43,386 nt of DNA from an uncultured Collinsella sp. (lineage in GTDB: Bacteria; Actinomycetota; Coriobacteriia; Coriobacteriales; Coriobacteriaceae). How positions within the stretch are numbered: position 1 is the stretch's first letter; every line of letters begins with the position of its first letter. Positions 1 to 8,567 of the stretch are shown here, piece after piece. Where the stretch lies: contig CAADSP010000086.1 in NCBI GenBank assembly GCA_900751755.1, forward strand, positions 1-43,386, in the 5' to 3' direction. The position numbers and the translations under genes are program-made. The notes below the pieces were generated by a model. That model saw only the letters and a program-made list of their open reading frames with translations. It was not told where the DNA came from and searched no databases.

Positions 1-1934
1 CCGCCCAGAACTCTGGGGATCCCCGCGAGTGTTTGGCGCGCGGCGTCCCGGGGGTGGTGCTGCTGGTGGGAGCCGATAAAGCTATGGATAAGCGAGCGCG
101 TGAGCTCGGTATAGGAAAGCTGGGCGAGCGTCTCGCGCTTACGCGACTCCAGGCGCAGGCCGGAATCCGCCGGCTGCACGCCACGACGAAGCTCGCATGC
201 CGGATCGTCGATGCTGGGCAGCGTGGTATCGCGGACCAGAACATCCTTGATCATGAGCTTGGGCTTCACACGACCCTGCCAATGCTCGGCAACGGCCTCG
301 AACACCAAATCGACAGCGCTATCGCAGTTGATGAGCTTATCGATTTGCGGTACACGAAACATGATGGCCGGCACACTCGCGGCGCCATCCGTCGCCACGA
401 AGCGCATGTGCTCGCCGGTCTTACCCACCACGGCGCGATCACACATCGTCACGCCCTCGGCAGCCAGCAGCGGCACCTTATTACCCTGGCCAAACGGCTC
501 AAGGCGGGAAATCTGCTCGATGGTCTCGATATTTAGCTCGGAGAGGTCAACGGTGGCGGCAACCTCGTCAGTGTCCTCAAAGTCCTCGGCGGGAAGCTCC
601 GATAGCACGGCCGAAAGGCGACGGCGGAACTCGTCGAGCTTGGATGCCTCGATAGTCACACCCACCGCACCGGCATGTCCGCCGCGACGAATCATCAGGT
701 CGGAACAGCGCTCGATGGCGTCAAACAGGTTAACTTTGCCCACCGAGCGACCAGAGCCGCGCGCGATACCGTCCTCGATCGAGAACAGCAGCGCCGGCAC
801 GTGGTAGCGGTTGGTCAGACGGCTTGCCACGATGCCCTTGACGCCCTCGTGCCAGCCTTCGCCGCCCACGACGATCGCGCGTCCGCCGTCATAGGTCTCC
901 TCGACCTTTGCCATGGCATCGCGCGTGAGCTCCGCCTCGATCTCACGGCGCTGGCGGTTGATTTCCTCGAGCTCAGCCGCCAGTGCGCTTGCTTCGATGG
1001 GATCGCGGGCAAGCAGCAGGTCGAGCGCCAGCTTGGGATCGGCCATGCGACCGGCAGCGTTTAAGCGAGGAATGAGCGAGAATGACAGGCCATCCGCCGT
1101 AATGCTCGAAAGGTCCGCCTTGGCGAGCGCGGCAAGCGCGATATAGCCGGGGCGAGCGGTTACGCGCATCTGCTGGATGCCCTCGGCAACCAGCGCGCGG
1201 TTCTCGGGCGTGAGCGGCATCATGTCGGACACGGTGCCCAGCGCCGCGACCTCGATTAGCGAACGCCAATACGACGGCTTGCCCAGGCGCTCACCCAGGA
1301 CTTGCACCAGCTTGAGCGCCACACCAGCACCGGCAAGCTCACGCGAGGGGCCCTCGTCCTCGAGCTTGGGGTCAGTCAGGGGCACACCCTGCGGCACCTG
1401 GTCGGAGGGCTCGTGATGGTCCGTGACCACCAAATCGATCCCCAGACTCTCCAGATAGGAGACCTCTTCCTTGGCAGCAATACCGTTATCGACGGTCACA
1501 ATCAGGTTGGGTTGAGCGAGCTCGTTGACGCGGTCGAGCGCCGCACGCGACAGGCCGTAGCCCTCGTCAAAGCGGTGCGGAATAAACGGCGTGACGTTGG
1601 CGCCAAACGAACGTAGCGCCTCGGTCAACAGACAAGTCGACGTAATGCCGTCGACGTCAAAATCGCCAAAGACGGCGATACGCTCGTGGCTGCGAATAGC
1701 ACGCTCAACGCGGTCGGCAACGACCGACATGCCCGGAATAACGAGTGGGTCCGCCCAGTCGCGATCGAGCGAAGGCGTCAAAAACAATTGGCCCTCTTTG
1801 ATGGAGCCAATGCCGTGCGCGACCATAATGCGCGCCACCAGCCTGGGAATGCCCAGACCAGCCGAAAGCTCCTTTTCGAGCTCGGGGTTTTGCTGAGCGA
1901 CCGCCCAGCGATGCGTCGTCTTAAGCGATGACAT
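1..1934 (-). CDS. recJ: single-stranded-DNA-specific exonuclease RecJ (3' end outside window)
   Basis: The first ~644 residues of RecJ, a 5'-3' ssDNA exonuclease of recombination and repair. Seen: DHH phosphoesterase motif I GDFDVDG (residues 90-96), motif II TVDNG, motif III DHH (172-174), and the DHHA1 glycine-histidine motif GGHAGAVG (H420), followed by the start of the OB-fold region. The frame stays open to base 1, so the C-terminus lies outside the window. The chosen ATG (1934) follows a G-rich stretch resembling a ribosome site; a GTG at 1979 is in frame and cannot be excluded. The gene diverges from the transporter at 2211, and a perfect TATAAT lies about 110 bp upstream. Family identity is secure; the true length and C-terminal domains are unknown. 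Confidence 0.95.
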   Translation of the reverse strand, partial: MSSLKTTHRWAVAQQNPELEKELSAGLGIPRLVARIMVAHGIGSIKEGQLFLTPSLDRDWADPLVIPGMSVVADRVERAIRSHERIAVFGDFDVDGITSTCLLTEALRSFGANVTPFIPHRFDEGYGLSRAALDRVNELAQPNLIVTVDNGIAAKEEVSYLESLGIDLVVTDHHEPSDQVPQGVPLTDPKLEDEGPSRELAGAGVALKLVQVLGERLGKPSYWRSLIEVAALGTVSDMMPLTPENRALVAEGIQQMRVTARPGYIALAALAKADLSSITADGLSFSLIPRLNAAGRMADPKLALDLLLARDPIEASALAAELEEINRQRREIEAELTRDAMAKVEETYDGGRAIVVGGEGWHEGVKGIVASRLTNRYHVPALLFSIEDGIARGSGRSVGKVNLFDAIERCSDLMIRRGGHAGAVGVTIEASKLDEFRRRLSAVLSELPAEDFEDTDEVAATVDLSELNIETIEQISRLEPFGQGNKVPLLAAEGVTMCDRAVVGKTGEHMRFVATDGAASVPAIMFRVPQIDKLINCDSAVDLVFEAVAEHWQGRVKPKLMIKDVLVRDTTLPSIDDPACELRRGVQPADSGLRLESRKRETLAQLSYTELTRSLIHSFIGSHQQHHPRDAARQTLAGIPRVLG

Positions 1935-2042
1935 AGGCACCCACCCCCGATAGGGGCAGGTCGCCGCGATACCTCTCACGGTTCATAGCGATGAGTCCTC
2001 TGTGTATGCCCGCTTCGGCAGGCAGATCTGTTGAACGGATTT

Positions 2043-2048
2043 ATTATA
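2043..2048 (-). promoter_or_regulatory. probable -10 element of the recJ promoter
   Basis: Reading the minus strand, bases 2048-2043 spell TATAAT, a perfect -10 hexamer in an AT-rich patch between the divergent recJ and the transporter. No good -35 is seen at 16-18 bp spacing, so recognition would depend on the -10 alone or on an activator. Confidence 0.45.
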
Positions 2049-2210
2049 CCGTGCGGCGCGGACGCAAATCGCCGCAGCACGCCGCGGTTTCGGTAAACGA
2101 TGCCGGTAATACCCTCGAAATAATCGAGCGTTTCTGACGCACGGACACATGTGAGCGTCTAGCATATCCAGTCAAAACGGATTCACGAGCAAAGGGAGTC
2201 ACAAGAGCAT

Positions 2211-3209
2211 ATGAAGCAATGGGTTGGACTGGGCAAGTTTCTCGCGGGGCACATGCAAATCATCGTTCCGACTTGCGTGGCGCTCGGCGTGCTCTTTCCT
2301 CAACAGATCGGCGTTCTCAAGCCCATCGTTCCCACCTTGTTTGCCTTTATGACGTTCCAAGGTGCGCTCAGCAACACCTTCCACCAGGTAGCCGAGGTGT
2401 TCCACCGTCCGCTGCACCTGATTGTGGCATTGTTGGTCTCGGCGGCGCTTATTCCCATCGCGGCCTATGCCATGGGATCGTTGTTTTTTGGTTCCAACCC
2501 CAACCTTGTCTGCGGCATCGTGCTCGAATACAGTGTGCCCGTGGCAGTCACCGCTTTTATGTGGATCAGCATGTTCGGCGGCAACGGCCCGCTCGCGCTC
2601 ACCATCATCCTGACGTCCTCGGTCATCTCCCCTGTGACGATTCCGCTTACGCTCAAGCTCCTGCTAGGCGCCACCGTCTCGATCGACGTGCCGAGTATGA
2701 TGCAGAACATGGCCTTTATGATCGCCATCCCCGCCGTTCTCGGCATCGTGATCAACGAGCTCACGCGCGGATGGGGGCACGAAAAACTCTCCCCCGCGCT
2801 CTCGCCCGCCTGCAAGTTCATGATGATGGGCGTTATCGCGTCCAACTCCACCGCCATGAGCGAGTACGTGCTGCACATGAACGCGGTGCGCTTGGAAGTC
2901 GCCCTCTTTATTTTGGTCTTCGCCATCAGCGGCTTTGTCGTCGGCATTCTGGTCGCCCGCGCGCTGCATCTGCCATATAGCGAAACGACCACCATGTGCT
3001 TTACCTGCGGCATGCGCAATATCTCTTCGGGCGCCGTCATCGCCACGCAATACTTTCCGGGCGAAGTTGTGTTTCCCGTCATGTGTGGAACGTTGTTTCA
3101 GCAGGTGCTCGCCTCGCTTATCGGGCACTTCTTTGAGCGTCTGACCGGCGAGGAGCGCGCCGCCCAGCGCAAGCGCGTCGAGGCCGGCCGCGATGCAATG
3201 GCGCGCTAA
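2211..3209 (+). CDS. bile acid:sodium symporter (BASS/SBF) family transporter
   Basis: A 332-residue integral membrane protein with about nine to ten hydrophobic segments. It resembles the BASS/SBF family (NTCP/ASBT fold), whose members move bile acids, pantoate, pyruvate or other organic anions with Na+. Seen: an N-terminal FAFMTFQGALS segment and a C-terminal glycine-arginine-asparagine signature TCGMRNISSGAVIA followed by QYFPGEVVFPV, as in the crossover region of the family. Start ATG 2211 has AAAGGGAG (2191-2198), a somewhat distant ribosome site. Its 3' end converges on the GalT-like gene across a 9-bp stem-loop. The substrate cannot be read from sequence; bile acid is only one possibility, despite the likely gut habitat. 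Confidence 0.85.
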   Translation: MKQWVGLGKFLAGHMQIIVPTCVALGVLFPQQIGVLKPIVPTLFAFMTFQGALSNTFHQVAEVFHRPLHLIVALLVSAALIPIAAYAMGSLFFGSNPNLVCGIVLEYSVPVAVTAFMWISMFGGNGPLALTIILTSSVISPVTIPLTLKLLLGATVSIDVPSMMQNMAFMIAIPAVLGIVINELTRGWGHEKLSPALSPACKFMMMGVIASNSTAMSEYVLHMNAVRLEVALFILVFAISGFVVGILVARALHLPYSETTTMCFTCGMRNISSGAVIATQYFPGEVVFPVMCGTLFQQVLASLIGHFFERLTGEERAAQRKRVEAGRDAMAR

Positions 3210-3226
3210 ACCGTCCGCAGTGTGCG

Positions 3227-3252
3227 GGCGCTCACTTTACGATGTGAGCGCC
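3227..3252. terminator. stem-loop between convergent genes
   Basis: A perfect 9-bp inverted repeat (GGCGCTCAC / GTGAGCGCC) with an 8-nt loop sits between the convergent transporter and GalT-like genes and covers the latter's stop codon. No U-run follows on either strand, so it is at best a weak bidirectional terminator or an mRNA-end stabiliser. Confidence 0.45.
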
Positions 3253-4037
3253 TCCAGATGTGCGCGGAGTCGCTCCGCATCGACATCGAGCGTGGTCTCA
3301 GCATTGACCTGAGCCAGCCGATACCCGACAAAGTAGGGTGAAACCACCCAACGTGGAAGCGCCTTGGCAATGGTTCGGTCGCTCATGTGATAGAAGAACA
3401 GGTTGTACGACTCTGCACGACCGCCATGGTGCTCGTGCAAGATATAGCGCAGAGCTATCTGGATTGCATCGGCGAAGAGATCCGCCTCGGCTTGGTCTCT
3501 CGTGTCATCGCTGGCGGCGATTCCCTGCGGGGCTGAAACGTTGATCTCAAAGAACCCCATGATCGGTTCGGTTGAGATATTGACCGAGATCCTCCCCTGT
3601 TGCCAGACATTGATGCCTTCGAAATTGGCAGAAGTCAGCGAAGTGTAGCCGTCTTCCTGCTCCAAACCCACAATCTGCATGTGCGGATGCACGAGACTAC
3701 CGCCCGAGAGCGGACCCTTGTTCTTGTACATGAGCACGCTTCGATACTGCTGTGAATCGATCATCTGCTGCCAGCAACCCAGGGCAAACCGCATCACATG
3801 GTGGAGTTCATCCGGCTCGTAGGTCACCAGGTCGGCATCGTGATCGGCCGACTCGATCAGCACGGTTTGACGGGTGGCGCGCAGGGTCTTGAACTTATTC
3901 TCGAGCCAAATGCAATCGCCATCACGGCGAATGATGTCGGTGAGCCCTTCTGTATCGCAAAAAGGGCACGCGGTGCCGGGACGACGGTTGTCGTCGGGCT
4001 TACCGTTCGCCTGCTGAACGTCAAATACCAGCGCCAC
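3237..4037 (-). CDS. GalT/HIT-superfamily nucleotidyltransferase-like protein (DUF4931)
   Basis: A 266-residue protein resembling galactose-1-phosphate uridylyltransferase relatives of the DUF4931 group. Seen: a CPFC zinc-knuckle-like motif at residues 25-28 and GGSLVHPHMQIVG near the middle, whose HPHxQ matches the GalT catalytic histidine motif. Conserved aromatic segments occupy the C-terminal half. The start is taken as GTG at 4037, 3 bp after the cutC stop, so the two genes are probably translationally coupled. The gene is shorter than classical GalT (about 350 residues) and is not beside galK or galE, so a Leloir-pathway role is not supported. The true nucleotide-sugar or phosphate substrate is unknown. 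Confidence 0.8.
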   Translation of the reverse strand: MALVFDVQQANGKPDDNRRPGTACPFCDTEGLTDIIRRDGDCIWLENKFKTLRATRQTVLIESADHDADLVTYEPDELHHVMRFALGCWQQMIDSQQYRSVLMYKNKGPLSGGSLVHPHMQIVGLEQEDGYTSLTSANFEGINVWQQGRISVNISTEPIMGFFEINVSAPQGIAASDDTRDQAEADLFADAIQIALRYILHEHHGGRAESYNLFFYHMSDRTIAKALPRWVVSPYFVGYRLAQVNAETTLDVDAERLRAHLEALTS

Positions 4038-4040
4038 GGG

Positions 4041-4718
4041 TTATACCTCCAGCGGCACAATCTTGGTGCCATGGAGCTCGGAGACGCCCAGTGCCGCCGC
4101 CACGGTATCGCGGTTGGCCGTGGAAATGCCGCCGCCGGGAAGGATGGTCAGGCGGTCTCCCGCACACTCGATAAGACGCGACAGATGCTCCAGGTTGTCC
4201 TCGATCGGCGTGCCGGCGGCACCGCCGTGCGTCAGGATGCGCGTAACGCCGCAATCGGCGAGTGTGTCGACGGCATCGAGTTGAGCCTCGGGCGAGAGCT
4301 GGTCAAACGCCATGTGAAAGGTGATGTCGATGGGCTCACGCTTGCATTCCTCGGTCGCGCAGCCCGCGGCCATCACGAGGGCGCCCAACGTAAGCTCGTC
4401 GAGCGCCCATCCGCCAGCGCAGGGCTTGCAGCAGCCAAAGACCAAGCCGTCAACGCCGGCGCTCACGGCAAGGCCCAGGTCCATCTCCATCATACGCAGC
4501 TCGTCCTGGTTGTAGTGAAAGTCGCCGCCACGCGGGCGAATCATGCACATCACCCGTGCATCGTGCTCGTGGGCATAGTTGGTCGTAGCGCTGATAACGC
4601 CGGCCGAAGGCGTGGTGCCACCAACGGCAAGGTTGTCGCACAGCTCGATACGCCTTGCACCGGCATCGATAGCCGCCGGCACCCGCTCAAAGTTCTCGGC
4701 ACAAAACTCGTACAGCAT
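4041..4718 (-). CDS. cutC: copper homeostasis protein CutC family (TIM barrel)
   Basis: A 225-residue CutC-family (PF03932) protein. Seen: N-terminal MLYEFCAENFERV, then ARRIELCDNLAVGGTTPS, IRPRGGDF, MEMDLGLAVSAGVDGLVFGC, ITFHMAFDQ and a C-terminal LPGGGIS, in the family's order along a TIM barrel. Start ATG 4718 is preceded by GGGGGTCC; an upstream in-frame ATG (4775) would add 19 poorly conserved residues and overlap the repeat region. It is followed after 3 bp by the GalT-like gene. The historical link of CutC to copper tolerance is weak, and its enzymatic activity is not settled by this context. Confidence 0.9.
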   Translation of the reverse strand: MLYEFCAENFERVPAAIDAGARRIELCDNLAVGGTTPSAGVISATTNYAHEHDARVMCMIRPRGGDFHYNQDELRMMEMDLGLAVSAGVDGLVFGCCKPCAGGWALDELTLGALVMAAGCATEECKREPIDITFHMAFDQLSPEAQLDAVDTLADCGVTRILTHGGAAGTPIEDNLEHLSRLIECAGDRLTILPGGGISTANRDTVAAALGVSELHGTKIVPLEV

Positions 4719-4776
4719 AGATGGACCCCCAAAGACAGCAGATGTTTTCCGACGGGCATTGTCACACATCCCCATG

Positions 4777-4845
4777 AAGTTGCGGTGGAATAGGGACTGT
4801 TTTGGCCTCTTAGACTCCCATTTAGTCCCTATTCCACCGCAACTT
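4777..4845. repeat. long perfect palindromic repeat (22-bp arms)
   Basis: Two perfectly complementary 22-bp arms, 4777-4798 (begins AAGTTGCGGTGG, ends GGGACT) and 4824-4845, separated by a 25-nt loop. It lies between the cutC start and the liv-operon terminator and has no coding potential. Size and perfection suggest a dispersed palindromic element (REP/MITE-like) rather than an operator. No second copy occurs in this window, so dispersal is inferred. Confidence 0.8.
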
Positions 4846-4883
4846 AAAAAGGGGGCGCTGACCGGGATAGTCAGTGCCCCTTT
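4846..4883 (-). terminator. rho-independent terminator of the liv operon
   Basis: On the minus strand, 10 nt past the livF stop, GGGGCACTGAC pairs with GTCAGCGCCCC (one A/C mismatch) around a short loop and is followed by CTTTTT. This is a standard intrinsic terminator at the operon end. Confidence 0.8.
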
Positions 4884-4893
4884 GTTGAATGAA

Positions 4894-5607
4894 TTAACCG
4901 CCCAGATAGGCCTTACGCACGTTATCGTCGTGCAGGAGTTCTTGGCCCGTGCCGGTCATGGTGATCTTGCCGGTCTCGAGCACGTAGCCGCGCGTGGCGA
5001 TGGAAAGAGCCATCTGTGCGTTTTGCTCGACCAGAAGCACCGTGGTGCCGGCCTTGTGCAGGTCCTCGACAATCTGGAAGATCTGTTCGATCAGAATCGG
5101 TGCCAGACCCATGGAAGGTTCGTCGAGCATAAGCAGTTTGGGGTTACTCATAAGGGCGCGCCCCATAACGAGCATCTGTTGCTCGCCGCCCGAAAGGGTG
5201 CCGGCGACCTGGCAACGACGTTCCTTCAGGCGCGGGAACTGCTCGTAGACGCGCTCCAGGCCCGGAGCCACCGTGGACTTGGGCTGCGTATAGGCACCCA
5301 TCTCCAGGTTCTCCTCGACCGTCATCTGCAAAAAGGCGCGACGACCCTCGGGAACCTGAGCCAGGCCCTTACCAACCAGCTTATCAGCGGGCGTATGAGT
5401 AATGTCCTCGCCCATAAACTTGATGGAACCGGTCTTGGAACGCAGCAGGCCCGAGACGGTCTTGAGCGTTGTGGACTTGCCGGCACCGTTGGCACCAATC
5501 AAGGCCACGATCTCGCCCTCGTTAACGTTAAAGGAGATGTCCTTGATGGCGTGGATGGCGCCGTACCAGACGTTGATGTTGTAGACGGAAAGCATCGGCT
5601 CTGCCAT
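4894..5607 (-). CDS. livF: branched-chain amino acid ABC transporter ATP-binding protein LivF
   Basis: A 237-residue ABC ATPase, the second nucleotide-binding subunit of a branched-chain amino acid importer. Seen: Walker A GANGAGKST, signature LSGGEQQ, Walker B LLMLDEPSMGLAP with the LivF-typical MGLAP, and the switch region VLLVEQN. It is the last gene of the operon; its start follows directly on the livG stop at 5608 and a terminator lies 10 nt past its own stop. It would work on the cytoplasmic face with LivG, driving LivH/LivM. Confidence 0.95.
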   Translation of the reverse strand: MAEPMLSVYNINVWYGAIHAIKDISFNVNEGEIVALIGANGAGKSTTLKTVSGLLRSKTGSIKFMGEDITHTPADKLVGKGLAQVPEGRRAFLQMTVEENLEMGAYTQPKSTVAPGLERVYEQFPRLKERRCQVAGTLSGGEQQMLVMGRALMSNPKLLMLDEPSMGLAPILIEQIFQIVEDLHKAGTTVLLVEQNAQMALSIATRGYVLETGKITMTGTGQELLHDDNVRKAYLGG

Positions 5608-6468
5608 TTAGTTCTCCCCCTTATCCTGCTTGCCCAGATATGCCTCGATAACAGCGTCGTTGTTCTGGATTTCCTCTGCCGTGCCCTTGGCGATGACCTT
5701 ACCAAAGTTGAGCACGCAGATGCCCTCGCAGATGTTCATAACGAGCGACATATCATGCTCGATAAGCATGATGGCAATGCCAAAGGTGTCGCGAATCTTG
5801 ACGATGTTCTCCATGAGCTCCGCGGTCTCGGACGGGTTCATGCCGGCAGCAGGCTCGTCGAGCAGCAGTAGCTTGGGGTTGGTGGCAAGCGCGCGGACGA
5901 TCTCCAGACGACGCTGAGCGCCGTAAGGCAGCGATCCGGCCTGCTCGTTTGCCAGATGCTCCATATCAAAGATGGACAGCAGCTCCATGGCGCGCTCGTG
6001 AGCAGCCTTCTCGTGCTTCCAATACGTCGGCAGGCGCAGCACGCCCTCAAAGCCGGAGTAACGCTCCTGGTTATGCAGACCGACCTTGACGTTATCCTCC
6101 ACCGTCATGGTGTTGAATAGGCGAATGTTCTGGAAGGTACGGGCAATACCCATGCGGTTGACCTGGTAGACCGACTTGCCCGAGGTGTCCTCGCCGTCGA
6201 GCAGGATGGTGCCATGCGTGGGCTGGTACACCTTGGTGAGCAGGTTGAAGACCGTGGTCTTGCCGGCGCCGTTGGGACCGATCAGACCGGCGATCTCGGT
6301 CTTGCCGATAGTCAGGCTAAAGTCGTCGACTGCCTTAAGGCCACCGAACTCAATGCCCAGGTGGATGCACTCGAGTGCAGGGCGTTGGCCCAAGTCGCGG
6401 TCGGGAACGATGGCGCCAGAAGGATACGGGACCATCTTGCCCTTCTTGAACTCAAATTTACTGGGCAT
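5608..6468 (-). CDS. livG: branched-chain amino acid ABC transporter ATP-binding protein LivG
   Basis: A 286-residue ABC ATPase with Walker A GPNGAGKTT, the LivG-type inserted helical region (residues ~120-170), signature LPYGAQRRLEI (a non-canonical LSGGQ variant usual in LivG), and Walker B LLLLDEPAAGMNPSE. The start is ATG 6468 because AAGGAGGTGG lies ideally upstream; it overlaps the livM 3' end by 11 bp. About 30 residues precede the usual LivG N-terminus (PSKFEFKKGKMVPYPSG...), a modest lineage-specific extension. It would pair with LivF beneath LivH/LivM. Confidence 0.95.
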   Translation of the reverse strand: MPSKFEFKKGKMVPYPSGAIVPDRDLGQRPALECIHLGIEFGGLKAVDDFSLTIGKTEIAGLIGPNGAGKTTVFNLLTKVYQPTHGTILLDGEDTSGKSVYQVNRMGIARTFQNIRLFNTMTVEDNVKVGLHNQERYSGFEGVLRLPTYWKHEKAAHERAMELLSIFDMEHLANEQAGSLPYGAQRRLEIVRALATNPKLLLLDEPAAGMNPSETAELMENIVKIRDTFGIAIMLIEHDMSLVMNICEGICVLNFGKVIAKGTAEEIQNNDAVIEAYLGKQDKGEN

Positions 6469-7537
6469 CGGCTGCCACCTCCTTCTTGGGAGCAAAGCGG
6501 TCCTTGACGCGACCGAAGAACGCCTTGAGCTGCGGGTTGTTGGTAAAGATCATGACCAGGATCAGCACGATAGCGTAGATGAGCATGCGGTAGTCCGAGA
6601 ACTGACGGAGCAGCTCGGGAAGTACCGTGAGCAACGCCGCCGCGATAACGGAGCCGCGCATATTGCCCAGGCCGCCCAGGACCACGAACACCAGGATAAG
6701 GATGGACGTATTGAAGTCGAACTTAGTGGCGGAAAGCTGCGAGAAGTTACCGCCGAAGAGAGCTCCGGCAGCACCGGCGAGGGCAGCGGAAACCACGAAC
6801 GCGATCATGCGGTACTGGGTGACGGAGATGCCCACGGACTCGGCTGCAATCTTGTTGTCGCGCACGGCCATAATGGCACGGCCGGTACGGCTGCGAACCA
6901 GGTTGAGCACGATCACGAGTGCGACCATGACCAGGATGGCACCGGCGAGGAAGGTCGAGTAGGTCGACACGCCTGATGCGCCCTGCGCGCCCTTGATGAT
7001 GGCGGTGCCGTCCTCGAGCAGATGCAGGTCGTCGATCGTGGAGTTGCCCGTGATGTTAAAGATCACATGCAGGCCGCGGGAGTCGACGCCCACGATAAGG
7101 CAGGTGACGATCTCTTTGATGATCTCGCCAAAGGCCAGCGTCACGATAGCCAGGTAGTCGCCGCTCAGGCGCAGGACCGGAATGCCGATCAAGAAGCCCA
7201 GGATGGCGGCGGCGATAGCACCGACCACGATGCTGATGATAAGGCGCACCGGATCGGAGGGAACGGCGCTCTCCAGCGCGACGGCGGTGACGATGCCCGT
7301 GTAGGCACCGACACTCATAAAGCCCGCATGACCCAGCGACAAGTCGCCCGCGATGCCGACGACGAGGTTAAGGGAGATAGCCATGACGATGTAGGCCGTA
7401 ATGGGAACCAGCTGACCGGCGATCATGCGCGGAATCATGTGGTTAGACTGCATAAAGAACACGATGGCGAACGCCACAAGGCACATGGCGTACGTAACAA
7501 AGTCGTGACGCGTCTGCTTGTCTTTAAGAAACTTCAT
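6458..7537 (-). CDS. livM: branched-chain amino acid ABC transporter permease LivM
   Basis: A 359-residue polytopic membrane protein of the LivM family. Seen: the family motifs AGDLSLGHAGFMSVGAY and VLGGLGNMRGSVIAAALL, with about ten hydrophobic segments and a basic cytoplasmic tail. ATG 7537 is chosen because AGGTGAG lies about 5 nt upstream; a GTG at 7546 is also in frame. It overlaps livG, and livH ends 9 bp upstream, so translation is coupled along the operon. It forms the membrane channel with LivH. Confidence 0.93.
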   Translation of the reverse strand: MKFLKDKQTRHDFVTYAMCLVAFAIVFFMQSNHMIPRMIAGQLVPITAYIVMAISLNLVVGIAGDLSLGHAGFMSVGAYTGIVTAVALESAVPSDPVRLIISIVVGAIAAAILGFLIGIPVLRLSGDYLAIVTLAFGEIIKEIVTCLIVGVDSRGLHVIFNITGNSTIDDLHLLEDGTAIIKGAQGASGVSTYSTFLAGAILVMVALVIVLNLVRSRTGRAIMAVRDNKIAAESVGISVTQYRMIAFVVSAALAGAAGALFGGNFSQLSATKFDFNTSILILVFVVLGGLGNMRGSVIAAALLTVLPELLRQFSDYRMLIYAIVLILVMIFTNNPQLKAFFGRVKDRFAPKKEVAADAQ

Positions 7538-7546
7538 AACGCTCAC

Positions 7547-8428
7547 CTACACCTTCTCGGGGACGTACTTGCCCAAGAGGCCGGCAGGCTTGACGAGCAG
7601 GACGATGATCAGAACACCAAAGACGATGGAGTTGGCAAGGCTCGTGGAAATGTAAGCCTGCGCCATCGCCTCGATGATGCCGATGAGAATGCCACCGACA
7701 AAGGCACCGGGGATGGAGCCGATGCCGCCGAAGACGGCGGCGTCGAAGGCCTTGATGCCAGGCATGGCACCCGTCGTGGGCTGCAGCACCGGCGAGTAGG
7801 AGCACAGGAGCACGCCGGCGATGGCGGCAAGCGCCGAGCCGATGGCAAACGTCATCGAGATGGTGCGGTTGACGTTGATGCCCATGAGCTGAGCGGCGGG
7901 CTTGTCCTCGGACACGGCGCGCATGGACTTGCCCATCTTGGACTTACCTGTAAAGAACATCAGGCCGGCCATGATAACCAGGCAGGCGACGATGGTGACG
8001 AGCGAGACGGCGCTTACGTTGAACTTGGCCAAGAACTCCGGCACCTGGAAGGTGACGAGCGAAGTGAAGTTCTTGGGCGTGGCGCCCCACAGAAGCTGCG
8101 CGGCGTTCTGTAGGAAGTAAGACACGCCGATAGCCGTGATCAGAACGGCCAGCGGGCCTGCTTGGCGCAGCGGCTTATAGGCCAGACCCTCGATGAGAAC
8201 GCCGAGAACCGTGCAGACCACACAAGAAAGAATTACAGATGCCCAGCCCGGGAGGCCGAGATACGACGTGGCACAGAACGAGACATAGGCACCGACCATG
8301 ATAACGTCGCCGTGAGCGAAGTTCAGCATCTTGGCGATACCGTAGACCATGGTGTAGCCCAACGCGATGATGGCGTAGACGCTGCCCATGGACAGGCCGT
8401 TGACCAGGTATTGGATAAAGACCGTCAT
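7547..8428 (-). CDS. livH: branched-chain amino acid ABC transporter permease LivH
   Basis: A 293-residue membrane permease. Seen: the LivH hallmarks MVYGIAKMLNFAHGDVIMVGAY near the N-terminus (in two pieces, LNFAHGD being diagnostic) and GGIGSIPGAFVGGILIG near the C-terminus. The start is ATG 8428 (MTVFIQYLVNG), preceded by AAAGGGGGA; an upstream in-frame ATG (8521) would add 31 residues read from the hairpin-rich spacer and is rejected. The gene is separated from the upstream binding-protein gene by two stem-loops, suggesting lower expression of permeases than of binding protein. Confidence 0.93.
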   Translation of the reverse strand: MTVFIQYLVNGLSMGSVYAIIALGYTMVYGIAKMLNFAHGDVIMVGAYVSFCATSYLGLPGWASVILSCVVCTVLGVLIEGLAYKPLRQAGPLAVLITAIGVSYFLQNAAQLLWGATPKNFTSLVTFQVPEFLAKFNVSAVSLVTIVACLVIMAGLMFFTGKSKMGKSMRAVSEDKPAAQLMGINVNRTISMTFAIGSALAAIAGVLLCSYSPVLQPTTGAMPGIKAFDAAVFGGIGSIPGAFVGGILIGIIEAMAQAYISTSLANSIVFGVLIIVLLVKPAGLLGKYVPEKV

Positions 8429-8474
8429 GTTCCACATCCCCCTTTCGAATAGGTTTCCAGTTAATGTATGAAAC

Positions 8475-8536
8475 AGGGACGTTACACTGTCCCTAGATAC
8501 CAAGCAAGCAGGGAAGGCCAAAACCTCCCCTGCTTG
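8475..8536 (-). repeat. two stem-loops between binding-protein and permease genes
   Basis: Read on the minus strand, 8536-8505 forms a 13-bp stem (CAAGCAGGGGAGG with CCTTCCCTGCTTG, one G-U) with a 6-nt loop. It is followed by a smaller palindrome at 8494-8475 (AGGGAC / GTCCCT, 8-nt loop). No U-run follows either. In binding-protein-dependent operons such intergenic hairpins commonly attenuate read-through or protect the upstream mRNA; that role is inferred here. Confidence 0.6.
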
Positions 8537-8567
8537 GGATCAAAACCGCTCTATGTAAGGCGGCCAA

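Noticed and set aside
7022..8113. Long plus-strand open frame opposite livM/livH
   Set aside because: Asp/His/Gly-rich shadow of clear permease genes; no start signals.
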